A stretch of 64,000 nt of DNA from Prado023 sp963697345 (lineage in GTDB: Bacteria > Actinomycetota > Actinomycetes > S36-B12 > CAIYMF01). Location of the stretch: the NCBI GenBank assembly GCA_963697345.1, contig CAVONS010000008.1:1-64000 (forward strand), written 5' to 3'. Below, in pieces: positions 16,678-26,185 of this stretch (positions are counted from its first letter, which is position 1; each line of letters opens with the position of its first letter). Below the pieces are notes generated by a model. That model did not search any database, was not told the DNA's origin, and saw only the letters and a program-made list of their open reading frames with translations. The position numbers were made by a program, and so were the translations under genes.

Positions 16678-19600
16678 CGCCTCAGAGCCGGATCGTCGGC
16701 ACAGCCCTGCTGCTCCTGGCCCTCATGGCCGGAGCGGCGAACACCGCGTGGGCGTACTGGACCAGCACGGGCAACGGGACCGGCCTGGCCGCCACAGCCA
16801 CTCTGAACCCACCGACGGCCGTGACCGCGACGAACGCACCCGGCGAGGCCGATGTGGACCTGGCCTGGACCGCGCCCACCGGCCTGGCGCCTGAGGGCTA
16901 CTACGTCACGCGGATCGACGACAGCGACAACTCAGTGGCGCCAGCGTGCGGCAGCTCGCCTGCTGCGCTGCTGACTGCGGTCTCCTGCACGGACTTGCTG
17001 GTTCCCTCTGGGGACTACCACTACACCGTCACCGCTGTGTACCGGTCGTGGACGGCCGTGAGCTCCGACAGCAACTCGGTCTCCGTCGGTTCGGACACCA
17101 CCGCACCGATAGTGACTGTCACGATGGTGAACGGCTCGGTCGAGACGTTCCCCTTCGCCACGCGGGCCTTCATCCGCTCGATCGGTGGTACCTGCGGGAC
17201 GGCCCCCGGGGACCTGCCCACGATCAGCCCGCTGATCGACGGCGTAGCCACCAACCCCGCCACCACGTCGTGCGTCGCTGGATCCTGGACGCTGACCTTC
17301 GCCACGCGGCTCCCGCGCCCGGGGACATGGATCGTGTCGGCCACCCAGGCTGACGCTGCAGGCAACACCGGCACCGCACCGGTTCAGACGATCAGCTCCG
17401 AGCGGATCCGACCCACGTTGGACTCCATCGCGCGCACCGGGGCGTCGGAGTCGACCAACGCTGGGTCCTTGTCCTGGACGGTGACGTTCTCCGAGCCCGT
17501 GGTGGGGGTCACGACGTCTGACTTCGACCTGCCCACCAGTGGGCTCATGGGGGCACCGACAGTGTCGAGCGCCACACCGGTCGGCGGTGGGCCCAGCGCC
17601 ACATGGATCGTGTCTGCCGACATGAGCGGCGTGACAGGCACCAACGCCGGGTCGATCGGGCTGGACCTCAACGGTCGGGGATCGATCACCGACCCCGCGA
17701 CGAACGCCCTGCAGACGAACTCGTTCACAGGAGAGACCTACGTCTACGACACCACGCCGCCCGCAGTGACATCGATCGCGAGGGCTGGCGCCTCGCAGGT
17801 CGTGAACAGCGGGCCGCTGTCGTGGACGGTCACCTTCTCCGAGCCGGTCGGCGGTGTGGACGCGTCCAGCTTCGGGCTGGCCGGTACCGGGATCGCGGGT
17901 ACCCCGACGATCACCGCGGTCACAGCAACTGGCGGAGCGCCCAGCGCGACCTGGACAGTGACGGCGACCACGACCGGTGTGACCGGGACCAACGTCGCGG
18001 CAATCGGCCTGAACCTCGTCGCGGCGGGATCCAGCACGGACGCGGCCGGGAACCCGGTGAGCCCCGCGTCCTTCACCGGCCAGGCCTACACCTACGACAC
18101 CACCGCGCCGGATGTGACCATCACCAGGGTGAACGGCCTGACTCCGGCGTTCCCGTACGCGACCAACAGCAGCGTCACATCCATCGGCGGCGCGTGTGGC
18201 CAGAGCGCTGCGGACTCCCCAACCGTCGCCCCGCTCATCGACGGTGCTCCCACAGCGCCGGCCACTGCCACGTGCACGTCGGGATCCTGGACGCTGAACC
18301 TCACTGCGCCGCTCTCATCGGACGGTCCCCGGAGCCTGTCGGCCACACAGGGCGATGCCGCAGGCAACACCGGCACGGCGCCGAGCCAGACGATCACCAT
18401 CGACAAGACCCGGCCCACGGTGGCCTCGATCGTGCGGGCGGGTGCGGCCCAGGCGGTGAAGTCCGGACCGCTGACGTGGACGGTGACGTTCTCCGAGCCG
18501 GTGAGTGGGGTGGCGGCGACCAACTTCGCGCTGGCCACGAATGGGATCGGCGGGACGGCGCCGACCATCGCGCTCCCCACGGCTACCGGCGGGTCACCCA
18601 GCGCGACTTGGACGGTGACGACCGGCGCGACCGGCACGACTGGCACCAACGCCGGTCAGATTGGGCTGAACGTGTCCACCAGTGGGTCGGTCGTCGACCT
18701 GGTCGGCAACACCCTGAGCACCTCGTCGTTCACCGGGGAGGCCTACTCCTACGACACCACGCGGCCGACGGTCAGCTCGATCGTTCGCGCGGGCGCCGCG
18801 CAGGCGGTCAACGGCGGGTCGTTGTCGTGGACGGTGACGTTCTCCGAGCCGGTGACCGGGGTGGCGGCGTCGAACTTCGGACTGGCCCTCGGGATCACCT
18901 CGGGCACACCCAGTATTGCCACGGTCACAGCTCCCGGGGGATCGCCGAGTGCTACCTGGACAGTGAGCGCCAACTCCAACGGCGCGACCGGGACCAACGC
19001 CGGCTCGATAGGGCTGAACCTGACCGGCAGCGGCGTGATCGCGGACGCGGTGGGCAACACGTTGAGCACCACGTCGTTCACCGGGCAGGCCTACACCTAC
19101 GACACCACGCGCCCGGTCGTCACCGGAGTCTCCTCGACTCTGGCCAACGGCAGCTACCGGGTTGGGCAGGTGGTCCCGATCACGGTGACGTTCGACGAGC
19201 CCGTCACAGTGACGGGCACCCCGCGCCTGAGCCTGTCGACAGGCACACCGTCGACCACGGCGGTCGACTACGCGGGCGCTTCGGGGCCGAACACCCTGAC
19301 CTTCACCTACACGGTGGCTGCTGGCAACACCTCCGTGGATCTTGACTACGCCTCGACGGCGGCCCTCAGCGGGGGCACGATCACCGACGACGCGACCAAC
19401 ACGGCGACGATGGGCCTGCCTGCCCCTGGCGCTACCGGCTCCCTGGGTGCCAGCAAGGCCCTGGTCATCGACACGACCCCGCCCGTCGTGTCGGTCACCA
19501 GCGTGAACGGTTCGGTCCGGGTGTTCCCGTGGGCCACCAACGTCCACGTCACGTCCATCGGAGGATCGTGCGGAACGAGCGCCGGGGATGCGGCCACGGT

Positions 19601-20812
19601 CAGCCCGCGGATCAACGGGGCAGCTACGAACCCGGCCACGGCCACGTGCTCATCGGGCGTGTGGAACCTGACGCTCTCCTCGGCGCTGTCGACCGACGGG
19701 CCCCGGACGCTGTCCGCGACACAGCTCGATGCGGCAGGCAACACCGGTACGGCGCCGAGCCGGACGGTCACCATCGACAGGACCCGACCCACCGTCAGTT
19801 CGATCGTGCGGGCGGGTGCTGCGCAGTCGGTGAAGTCCGGGCCGTTGTCGTGGACGGTGACGTTCTCCGAGCCGGTCAGTGCGGTGGCGACGTCGAACTT
19901 CGCGCTGGCCAGGAGCGGGATCTCGGGCACCACGTCGATCACCGAGGCCGTGCCCGTCGGTGCGGTGCCGAGTGCGACCTGGACGGTGACTGCCAGCACG
20001 GGCACGGCGACGGGCACGAACGCCGGCTCCATCGGACTGAACCTCACCAGCAGCGGGGCGGTGGTCGACCACGTGGGCAACACGCTGAGCACCACGTCCT
20101 TCACGGGGCAGACCTACACCTACGACACCACCAACGCGACCGTGACGGGCGTGTCCTCACCGTTGGCCAACGGCAGCTACACGGTCGGCCAGGCGGTGCC
20201 GGTGACTGTCACCTTCAATGAGCCGGTGACCGTGACAGGGACGCCGCAGCTGCGGCTGTCGACCGGCTCCCCAGCCACGACGCTTGTGGACTATTCCGCC
20301 GGGTCGGGCACGACCACCCTGACGTTCACCTACGTGGTCGCCGCCGGCAACACCTCGGGCGATCTGGACTACGCCTCGACCGCAGCCCTCGTGCTCAACG
20401 GCGGTTCGATCACCGATCTGGCGACGAACACCGCGACCCTGACCCTGGCAGCGCCCGGCGCGAACGGTTCCCTGGGCAGGGCCAAGGCCCTGGTCATCGA
20501 CACGACCGGGCCGGTGGTCACGGTGACGGACCTGAGAGGCTCAACTTCTGGTTCTTCAACCTGGTGCGGGTCACCGGTACTGCCGACAATGCGGAGGGCC
20601 CGGTCACGGTCTACCTGTGCACGGACGTCGGCCCGCCCTGCAACGCCGGCAACGCGACCCAGACCGTGACCAATGTGACGGTCTCGGGCGGAACGTGGGA
20701 CACCGGCTGGGTCGGCGCGAGCGGTACGGGGACGTGGTACGCCAGCGCCACCCAGGCCGATGCGCTCGGCAACATCGGACAGAGCAACCTCTTCGGCCCG
20801 ATCGTCGACTAG
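16674..20812 (+). CDS. Large secreted Ig-like repeat protein (frameshift near 20540)
   Basis: About 1,380 residues. The ATG overlaps the preceding stop (ATGA). A signal peptide ends AWAYWTSTG, the SipW-type motif also seen in the pseudogene upstream. Residues about 44-140 form a fibronectin type III domain. Then three kinds of roughly 100-125-residue Ig-like modules follow in the order A-B-B-A-B-B-C-A-B-C-A'. A contains SIGGxCG and AAGNTGTAP; B contains LSWTVTFSEPV and a SFTG stretch; C contains LANGSY and TVAAGNTS. One frame shift in module A' joins TVTDLRG to LNFWFFNLVRVTG. No LPXTG, transmembrane tail or choice-of-anchor end is visible, so it is likely released or held non-covalently. Probable adhesin or matrix component. 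Confidence 0.8.
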
Positions 20813-22132
20813 TCAGCGGACGAGGGGGAGCCGGATCGTGACGGTCGTCCCCTCACCGAGCGTGGAGGCGAGTACGATTCGACCGCCCTGGGCCTGGACG
20901 AGGGCGCGCGCCACGGGCAGGCCCAGTCCCGATCCGGGGGTCTCCTCGGAGGCGCCGCGCCAGAACCGATCGAAGGCATAGGGCACCTGATCTGATGCGA
21001 TCCCGGGGCCGCTGTCCCGAACCTCAATCAGGGCGGTGTCGTCCTGGGAGCGCACAGAGACCACGACCTGATCCCCGGAACGGCAATGCCTGGCTGCATT
21101 GGCCAGGAGGTTGCCCACAACTTGGTGCATGCGGTCCGGATCTGCACGCGTCCGCACACCTTCCTCCAGCTCAGCCCTGATCTGGAGCCCGGCCGCTCGC
21201 ACACGGCTGCTCCATGCCGCCAGGATCTGGTCGACCAGCGTTGCCAGGTCCAGCTCGCGTGGCTGCAGGTCCGGGCCGACGCCCTCGGCCTGGGACAACT
21301 CCGAGAGGTCGTTGAGGATCCTGCCCATCCGGACGGCCTGATCGTGAAGTGTCTCCAGGGACCGCTCATCGGCAAGGCCCGGATCGACGCACAGCTCCTC
21401 GAGCCCTCCCTGCAGGGCGGTCAACGGCGTGCGCAGTTCGTGGGCCACATCGGCCGACAGGTGTTGGCGCGCCTGCTCGACGTGCGAGACCTCATCGGCC
21501 ATCGCATTGAACGCCACGGCCAGCTCGCCGATCTCGCCGGGTCCCGAGATGCTGGCGCGAGCGGCCCGGTCACCTGAGGCGAAGGCGCGGGTGGTCTCGG
21601 TCAGGTCGGTCAGGGGAGTGGTCAACCGGCGAGTCAGGTGGATCGCCAGCAGGAGGGCGACACCCATCGCGAAGGTGGTGGCGGCCACGAGCCAGCCGAG
21701 GCTGGGGCTGGGCGCTGCTTGAGCTCCGGCTCCTGTCGGGAACCCCACGCTGACCTCTCCGACCTGCTGGCCCTCGACCACGATGGGCTCGGCGAGCGCA
21801 CGTGTCCCGAAGCCGGGACCAAGGGGGCCCCCGAAGACGATCGTGTCGGACTGGTCGAGCACGACGAGGTGGCCGCCGGCCTCGGTCGCCTGGACCTGGG
21901 CCTGGTCCAAAGCCGTGAGTTCCCAGCGTCCGCCGGTCTCGTAGGCGGCCGCCGCAGCCAGGGCCATGTCCCTGGTGAGCCCCTCCCGTTGCGTGCGGGT
22001 CGCTGCCGACCGCGTGAGATCGATGCCCACGATCGTGACGACCAGAAGCACCGTGATCGTGGTGAGGGCGACGGCGAGCAGGGCCGCCAGGGATCGACGA
22101 CCGTAGGAGCCCAGGCCGAGCAGCTCAGGCAT
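20813..22132 (-). CDS. Sensor histidine kinase (HAMP-HisKA-HATPase)
   Basis: A 439-residue membrane kinase. Helices at about 17-40 and 146-168 flank a roughly 105-residue extracellular sensor segment. A HAMP region (about 169-225) is followed by HisKA with the phosphoacceptor His231 in DVAHELRTPLTAL, and HATPase_c with NLLANAARHC, DSGPGI and GSGLGLPVAR boxes. All catalytic motifs are intact. The gene follows its response regulator with an 8-nt overlap and ends only one base from the convergent Ig-repeat gene. A BaeS-like envelope-stress role is plausible; control of the neighbouring secreted proteins is inference from position only. Confidence 0.9.
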   Translation of the reverse strand: MPELLGLGSYGRRSLAALLAVALTTITVLLVVTIVGIDLTRSAATRTQREGLTRDMALAAAAAYETGGRWELTALDQAQVQATEAGGHLVVLDQSDTIVFGGPLGPGFGTRALAEPIVVEGQQVGEVSVGFPTGAGAQAAPSPSLGWLVAATTFAMGVALLLAIHLTRRLTTPLTDLTETTRAFASGDRAARASISGPGEIGELAVAFNAMADEVSHVEQARQHLSADVAHELRTPLTALQGGLEELCVDPGLADERSLETLHDQAVRMGRILNDLSELSQAEGVGPDLQPRELDLATLVDQILAAWSSRVRAAGLQIRAELEEGVRTRADPDRMHQVVGNLLANAARHCRSGDQVVVSVRSQDDTALIEVRDSGPGIASDQVPYAFDRFWRGASEETPGSGLGLPVARALVQAQGGRIVLASTLGEGTTVTIRLPLVR

Positions 22133-22808
22133 CGGCCGTCATCCCGAACCGATAGCCGATCCCGACCACCGTCTCGACGATCTGGTGCTCGGAATCATCG
22201 AGCTTGTGTCGCAGGTTCTTGATGTGGGAGTCGATGACCCGCTCGTACCCCTCGAACTCGTATCCACGGACACGATTGACCAGTTCCTTGCGGGTCAGGA
22301 CGCGCCCGGGGGAGTCGGCCAGCGATGCGAGCACATCCCACTCCGTCACCGTGAGGACCAGCGGGCTGCCATCCAACGTCACAAGATGGCGTCCGGAGTC
22401 GATCGACAGACGGTGGTCCCCGAAGGTCCGGGTGCCGTCCTGCGGGGAATGCCCAGTGCTGCGGGCCAGGACCGCGCCCACGCGCAACACCACCTCAGTG
22501 GGACTGAACGGCTTGACGACGTAGTCATCTGCCCCCAGACGAAGGCCGGCGATGCGATCCTTCGTCTCCGAGCGGGCGGTGAGGACGATCACCGGGACAT
22601 CGGGTGTGGCAAGTCCCAGGATCTCTGACCCGTCGATGTCAGGGAGGCCCAGATCGAGGAGGACGAGGTCGACCTGCGCCTCCTGCAGAAGTCGTAGTGC
22701 TTCCGCCCCCGCTCCCGTGGTCAGGACGGAATAGCCGGCCCTTTCGAGGAACCGGCGCAGCATGTCGCGGATGTCTCGCTCATCCTCGACCACAAGGACC
22801 GTTGCCAT
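22125..22808 (-). CDS. OmpR/PhoB-family response regulator
   Basis: A 227-residue regulator: receiver domain with Asp52 in LLDLGLPDIDG, the acidic pair after VVEDE, a switch threonine in VLTAR and lysine in VVKPF, then a winged-helix DNA-binding domain (residues about 130-224, RKELVNRVRGYEFEG and SHIKNLRHKL). It is first in a two-gene unit with the kinase. Two exact direct repeats with 11-bp period lie about 100 bp upstream, the arrangement typical of OmpR/PhoB binding sites, pointing to autoregulation. Confidence 0.92.
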   Translation of the reverse strand: MATVLVVEDERDIRDMLRRFLERAGYSVLTTGAGAEALRLLQEAQVDLVLLDLGLPDIDGSEILGLATPDVPVIVLTARSETKDRIAGLRLGADDYVVKPFSPTEVVLRVGAVLARSTGHSPQDGTRTFGDHRLSIDSGRHLVTLDGSPLVLTVTEWDVLASLADSPGRVLTRKELVNRVRGYEFEGYERVIDSHIKNLRHKLDDSEHQIVETVVGIGYRFGMTADA

Positions 22809-23254
22809 GGCTGTCTGAACGACCGATCGGGGCCGACAGACCCGTCACCTCCCCCCTACCGCAGTACTCGGCAGATCCCGATGACCACTTGAGCCCCCGG
22901 AGTGCCTCTCCACACATTCTCCACATGATCGACTCAAGCACGCCACACGGCGGCGGATGAGCGAGGCGCGGATGCCCGGCAAGGGCGTCCCCGCCCCCCG
23001 CACCGTCATGCCCAGGGGCAGAGCATGAGCCCGGACTGGACTGCCACCGCGGTGGTGGCCACGACCGGGGGCAGGGCGGTTGTTGGGAACAGTGCCACCG
23101 CGACCCGCTCGCGGCGCGTCTTGCCGCCCAGACCATGACCATCACGGCCAGGGAGTGGACCACCAGCATCGACGACACATCACTGCACGGCTGGGGCGTG
23201 AGGCTTGTGGCGCTGGGCGAGCGCCCGACCCAGCCGCGCTGAGAGTGTGGTCCC
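22809..23254. other. Intergenic region of about 445 bp with no supported gene
   Basis: No reading frame here has both a plausible start and protein-like composition. A leftward stretch around 23080-23190 reads MLVVHSLAVMVMVWAARRA, which looks like one membrane helix, possibly the relic of a small membrane protein, but the rest of that frame is Pro/Ser/Arg-rich shadow. It contains a perfect 12-bp palindrome CCACCGCGGTGG (23044-23055) and the direct repeat described separately at 22907-22925. Confidence 0.5.
22907..22925 (-). promoter_or_regulatory. Candidate response-regulator binding site (two direct repeats, 11-bp period)
   Basis: TGTGGAGA occurs twice on the minus strand with exactly 11 bp start to start, about 100 bp upstream of the response-regulator start. 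OmpR/PhoB-family proteins bind such tandem repeats on one DNA face. Confidence 0.45.
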
Positions 23255-23686
23255 ATGCCGGCCGCCATTCCCCTGCGTGGGTCCTGGTCGATCCCCGCGG
23301 CCGAGGTGAGCTGGCGCTTCTCGCGGTCGTCAGGGCCGGGGGGCCAAGGGGTGAACACCACCGATTCGCGGGTCGAGCTGGTCTACGACCTCGCGCACAC
23401 GACGGCTCTGCCTGAGCACCTGAAGCGCCGGGCACTGGATCGGCTGGGCCCGCGCCTGGTCAACGGAGTGCTCACGGTGAGTGCGAGCGCTCAGCGATCG
23501 CAGCTTCAGAACCGGATTGAGGCGGAGCGCAGGCTGGGCGAGATCGTCTCCGCCGCGATTGCTCCCGCACCGAGACCGCGCCGGGCAACGAAGCCCTCGA
23601 GGGGTTCCATCGAACGCAGGCTTGCCGCGAAGCGCCGGCGCGGTGAGACGAAGCGGATGCGCGGTCGGGGCGACGCGGACGGCTGA
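23255..23686 (+). CDS. arfB: Alternative ribosome-rescue factor, ArfB (YaeJ/ICT1) type
   Basis: A 143-residue release-factor-like protein. It carries the peptidyl-tRNA hydrolysis motif GGQ (residues 29-31, in SSGPGGQGVN) and lacks the codon-recognition domains of RF1 and RF2. The C terminus is a long basic tail (RRLAAKRRRGETKRMRGR) that in ArfB enters the empty mRNA channel of stalled ribosomes. Length and layout match the family. It stands alone, convergent with the stress-protein gene of the ATPase operon. Confidence 0.88.
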   Translation: MPAAIPLRGSWSIPAAEVSWRFSRSSGPGGQGVNTTDSRVELVYDLAHTTALPEHLKRRALDRLGPRLVNGVLTVSASAQRSQLQNRIEAERRLGEIVSAAIAPAPRPRRATKPSRGSIERRLAAKRRRGETKRMRGRGDADG

Positions 23687-23722
23687 CGGTCGGCGGCGCG
23701 GTCGGCGGCGCGGTCGGCCCGG

Positions 23723-24148
23723 TCAGGCCGCGGGCACCACGAGCACGGGGATGTCGGTGAACTCGATCACGTGCAGGACCTGTGACCCGACGAACGGTTG
23801 GCCCACGTGCCGCACCCCCGACCGCCCGAGCACGATGATGTCGGCGCCCCACGCAGCAGCCTGATCGAGGATCACCTCGGCGGGGCGGCCGGGCAGCATG
23901 GTCGTCTCGATCGGGACATCGGACTGTCCGGCGAGATTCGTGATGTAGCCCAGCAGGGCCCTGGGCGCCTGGTCGTCGGAGGCGATGTCTGTCTTCCCTC
24001 CCCGATTGCGCGAGTCGGGTCGCGAGGCGCTGGCCACGACGTGGACAGCCAGAATCTGGCCGTGGCACTCGTGGGCGAACCTGATCGCGGTGCGTGCGGC
24101 CGCGACGCCCGCGGGGGAGTCGTTCACGGCCAGCAGGATGCGGGTCAT
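23723..24148 (-). CDS. Universal stress protein (UspA family), last gene of the ATPase operon
   Basis: A 141-residue single-domain UspA fold: starts MTRILLAVNDSP and ends with the nucleotide-binding loop region ADIIVLGRSGVRHVGQPFVGSQ followed by IPVLVV. The G-2x-G-9x-G(S/T) ATP motif is approximate: GRSG fits, but the later glycine is followed by SQ. The ATG overlaps the stop of subunit D (ATGA) with GGAAGG upstream, so it is translationally coupled to the V/A-ATPase. Coupling of a stress protein to a rotary ATPase suggests an energy-status role, which is inference. Confidence 0.85.
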   Translation of the reverse strand: MTRILLAVNDSPAGVAAARTAIRFAHECHGQILAVHVVASASRPDSRNRGGKTDIASDDQAPRALLGYITNLAGQSDVPIETTMLPGRPAEVILDQAAAWGADIIVLGRSGVRHVGQPFVGSQVLHVIEFTDIPVLVVPAA

Positions 24149-24777
24149 CGCCGTTGCCTTCCTGCGCGGGTCGGATCGGCTGCCCATCGCAGCCGGACGT
24201 GCTCGTCGTGCTCGAGGTCGTCGAGCTGGATCAGCAGGTGTGCCCGGGCGTCCTCCAGGCGCGGGAGCCACCGCCGCTGCAGGGCGCGCAGCTGCCTGCG
24301 GGTGGAGGCGATCTCCGCGGTGATGGCCGCCTGCGCGGTGCTGGCCACCGCATGCTCCACACCCGCACGCACCGCCCCCTGCGCGGCCGTGGCGGCGTGG
24401 TGCAGGGCTGTGTTGTCGGGCAGGAACCCACCGGGTGACCCGGGAAGCTCGGCTGTGGCTGCGGCGGGGTAGCGCACGCCCATGGTCAGGCGCCAGTCGA
24501 CCTCGATGACGGCGTCCGCCCCGTCGGTGGCCAGGCGCACGCCCCGCTCACCGCTGAGCAGGGCGGACCGGAGCATCCAGGCATCGAGTGCCGCGACAGC
24601 CCGCTCCCACTCCTCGCGGGTGCGCGCAACGCGCAGCGCGTAGTCCTGCTCCTCGGCCAGGAGGATGCGCAGCTTGCGCTCCAGCAGGTCGCTGCCGCGC
24701 TCGGCGACCACCTGCCGGCGCACCAGCCACGGCAGCCCAGCTCGTCCGGGAGGTTGTCCGCGCACCATGGTGGTCAT
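24145..24777 (-). CDS. atpD: V/A-type ATPase subunit D (central stalk), in frame with B
   Basis: A 210-residue central-rotor subunit with two long antiparallel helices: LVRRQVVAERGSDLLERKLRILL at the start and AEIASTRRQLRALQRRWLPRL near the end, as in other V/A D subunits that turn inside the A3B3 ring. The ATG at 24777 is placed by comparison with the family. Upstream, the subunit B frame runs straight into it with no stop, so the product may be a B-D fusion or D may start internally. No separate ribosome site stands out. It overlaps the universal stress gene by 4 nt. Confidence 0.8.
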   Translation of the reverse strand: MTTMVRGQPPGRAGLPWLVRRQVVAERGSDLLERKLRILLAEEQDYALRVARTREEWERAVAALDAWMLRSALLSGERGVRLATDGADAVIEVDWRLTMGVRYPAAATAELPGSPGGFLPDNTALHHAATAAQGAVRAGVEHAVASTAQAAITAEIASTRRQLRALQRRWLPRLEDARAHLLIQLDDLEHDEHVRLRWAADPTRAGRQRR

Positions 24778-26185
24778 GGCGCCTCCCGCATGGTCGGCCC
24801 GTGCCGCACGCTCGGCGTCGTGCTCGGAGATGAGGGCCAACGGCAGCATCGTGAGCTCGCGCCGGGGCAGCTCACCGAGCACGTCCCAGGCCAGGTCGAG
24901 GGTGTCGTCCAGGCTGCGGTCCTCGGTGGCGCCCTGGAACAGCAGCAGCTTCTCGAACGCGGTCTCGTAGCTCAGGTAGCGCTGGTCGGTGCCGCTGAGC
25001 GTCTCGAAGCCGACAAGGTCTGCCAGCTCGCGCACCTGTCGTGCGTGGGCCAGGGCGGCCATCACCTGGCCGGCGAGGTCGAGGTGGTCCGCGCGTGTGC
25101 GCCCCGGCCCGGCGCCCTTGCGCATGAGGCGTGACAACGACTGCAGCGGGTCCACTGGTGGGTAGATGCCGCGGGAGTGCAGGTCCTGGGACAGCACGAC
25201 CTGGCCCTCGGTGATGTATCCGGTGAGGTCCGGAACCGGGTGGGTGATGTCGCCCCCGGGCATCGTCAGCACCGGCAGGATCGTGACCGATCCCGGGAGT
25301 CCGCGGACACGTCCGCAGCGTTCGTACAGGGATGCCAGGTCGCTGTACAGGTAGCCCGGGTAGGCCCGTCGGGCCGGGATCTCGCCCCTGGCGGCCGAGA
25401 CCTCGCGCAGCGCCTCGCCGTAGCTGGTCATGTCGGCCATCACGACCAGGACGTGGCGCCCGAGCGTGAAGGCGAGGTGCTCGGCCACGGTCAGGGCGAT
25501 CCGCGGGGTCAGGATCCGCTCGATCACTGGATCATCGGCGGTGTTCACCAGCAGCGACAGCTCACCTGCCCGTGAGCGTGCCTCCAGCCCGTCGCGGACC
25601 GCCGCCGCGTCCGCATGCGTCAGGCCCATCGCGGCGAAGACCACGGAGAAGGGCTCGCCGCCCACGTGGGCCTGTGCGGCGATCTGGGTGGCCAGCTCCA
25701 GGTGGGGGAGCCCGGCGATGGAGAAGATGGGCAGCTTCTGCCCGCGGACCAGTGTCGCCAGCCCGTCGATGGCCGAGATGCCGGTGAGCACCGGATCGGC
25801 CGGTGGCTCGCGCAGCAGGGGGTTCAGCGGTGCGCCGGTGGTGGCCGCGGTGCCGGTGCCGTGGATGGGTGGCCCGCCGTCGATCGGGACCCCGCGGCCG
25901 TTGCACACCCGACCCAGCCAGTCCGGACCCACCGGGCACGCGCAGTGGTGCGCCGCTGAACCGGACACGGGTGCCCTGGGGATCGAGCCCGTCGGTGCCC
26001 TCGAGCACCTGCACGATCGCGAGGTCACCGTCCACCTCGAGGACCACTCCGTGCCGGTCCTGGCCGTCGGACAGGCGCACCGTGACGTACTCGTCCCAGC
26101 CGACGCCACGGACGCCGGCGACGATGAGCAGCGGTCCGCGCAGCTCTGTGATCCCGCCGTAGTCCAGCGCACCCCAACGGCTCAT
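24778..26185 (-). CDS. atpB: V/A-type ATPase subunit B (non-catalytic), frameshift near 25935, no stop before D
   Basis: About 469 residues. The ATG at 26185 overlaps the subunit A stop (ATGA). The N-terminal frame reads LDYGGITELRGPLLIV to FSGAPLRVP. After one extra G in CCCGGTGGG the other frame continues VGPDWLGRVCNGRGVPIDGGPP and then the nucleotide-site remnants typical of B (GQKLPIFS, MADMTSYGEALREVSA, PGYLYSDLASLYERCGR, SRLMRKGAG). Deleting that base gives a full-length B subunit. The C-terminal end (LPRRELTMLPLALISEHDAE) matches the usual end of B, but no stop codon follows and the frame continues into D. Confidence 0.85.

Noticed and set aside
17603..19345. 580-codon open frame inside the Ig-repeat gene
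   Set aside because: A repeat-derived shadow frame, rich in Arg/His/Asp with no fold; its length comes from the repeated DNA of the real gene.
22780..23361. 193-codon leftward frame across the regulator upstream region
   Set aside because: Overlaps ArfB and the regulator start, Pro/Ser/Arg-rich apart from one short hydrophobic stretch. Recorded only as an intergenic note.
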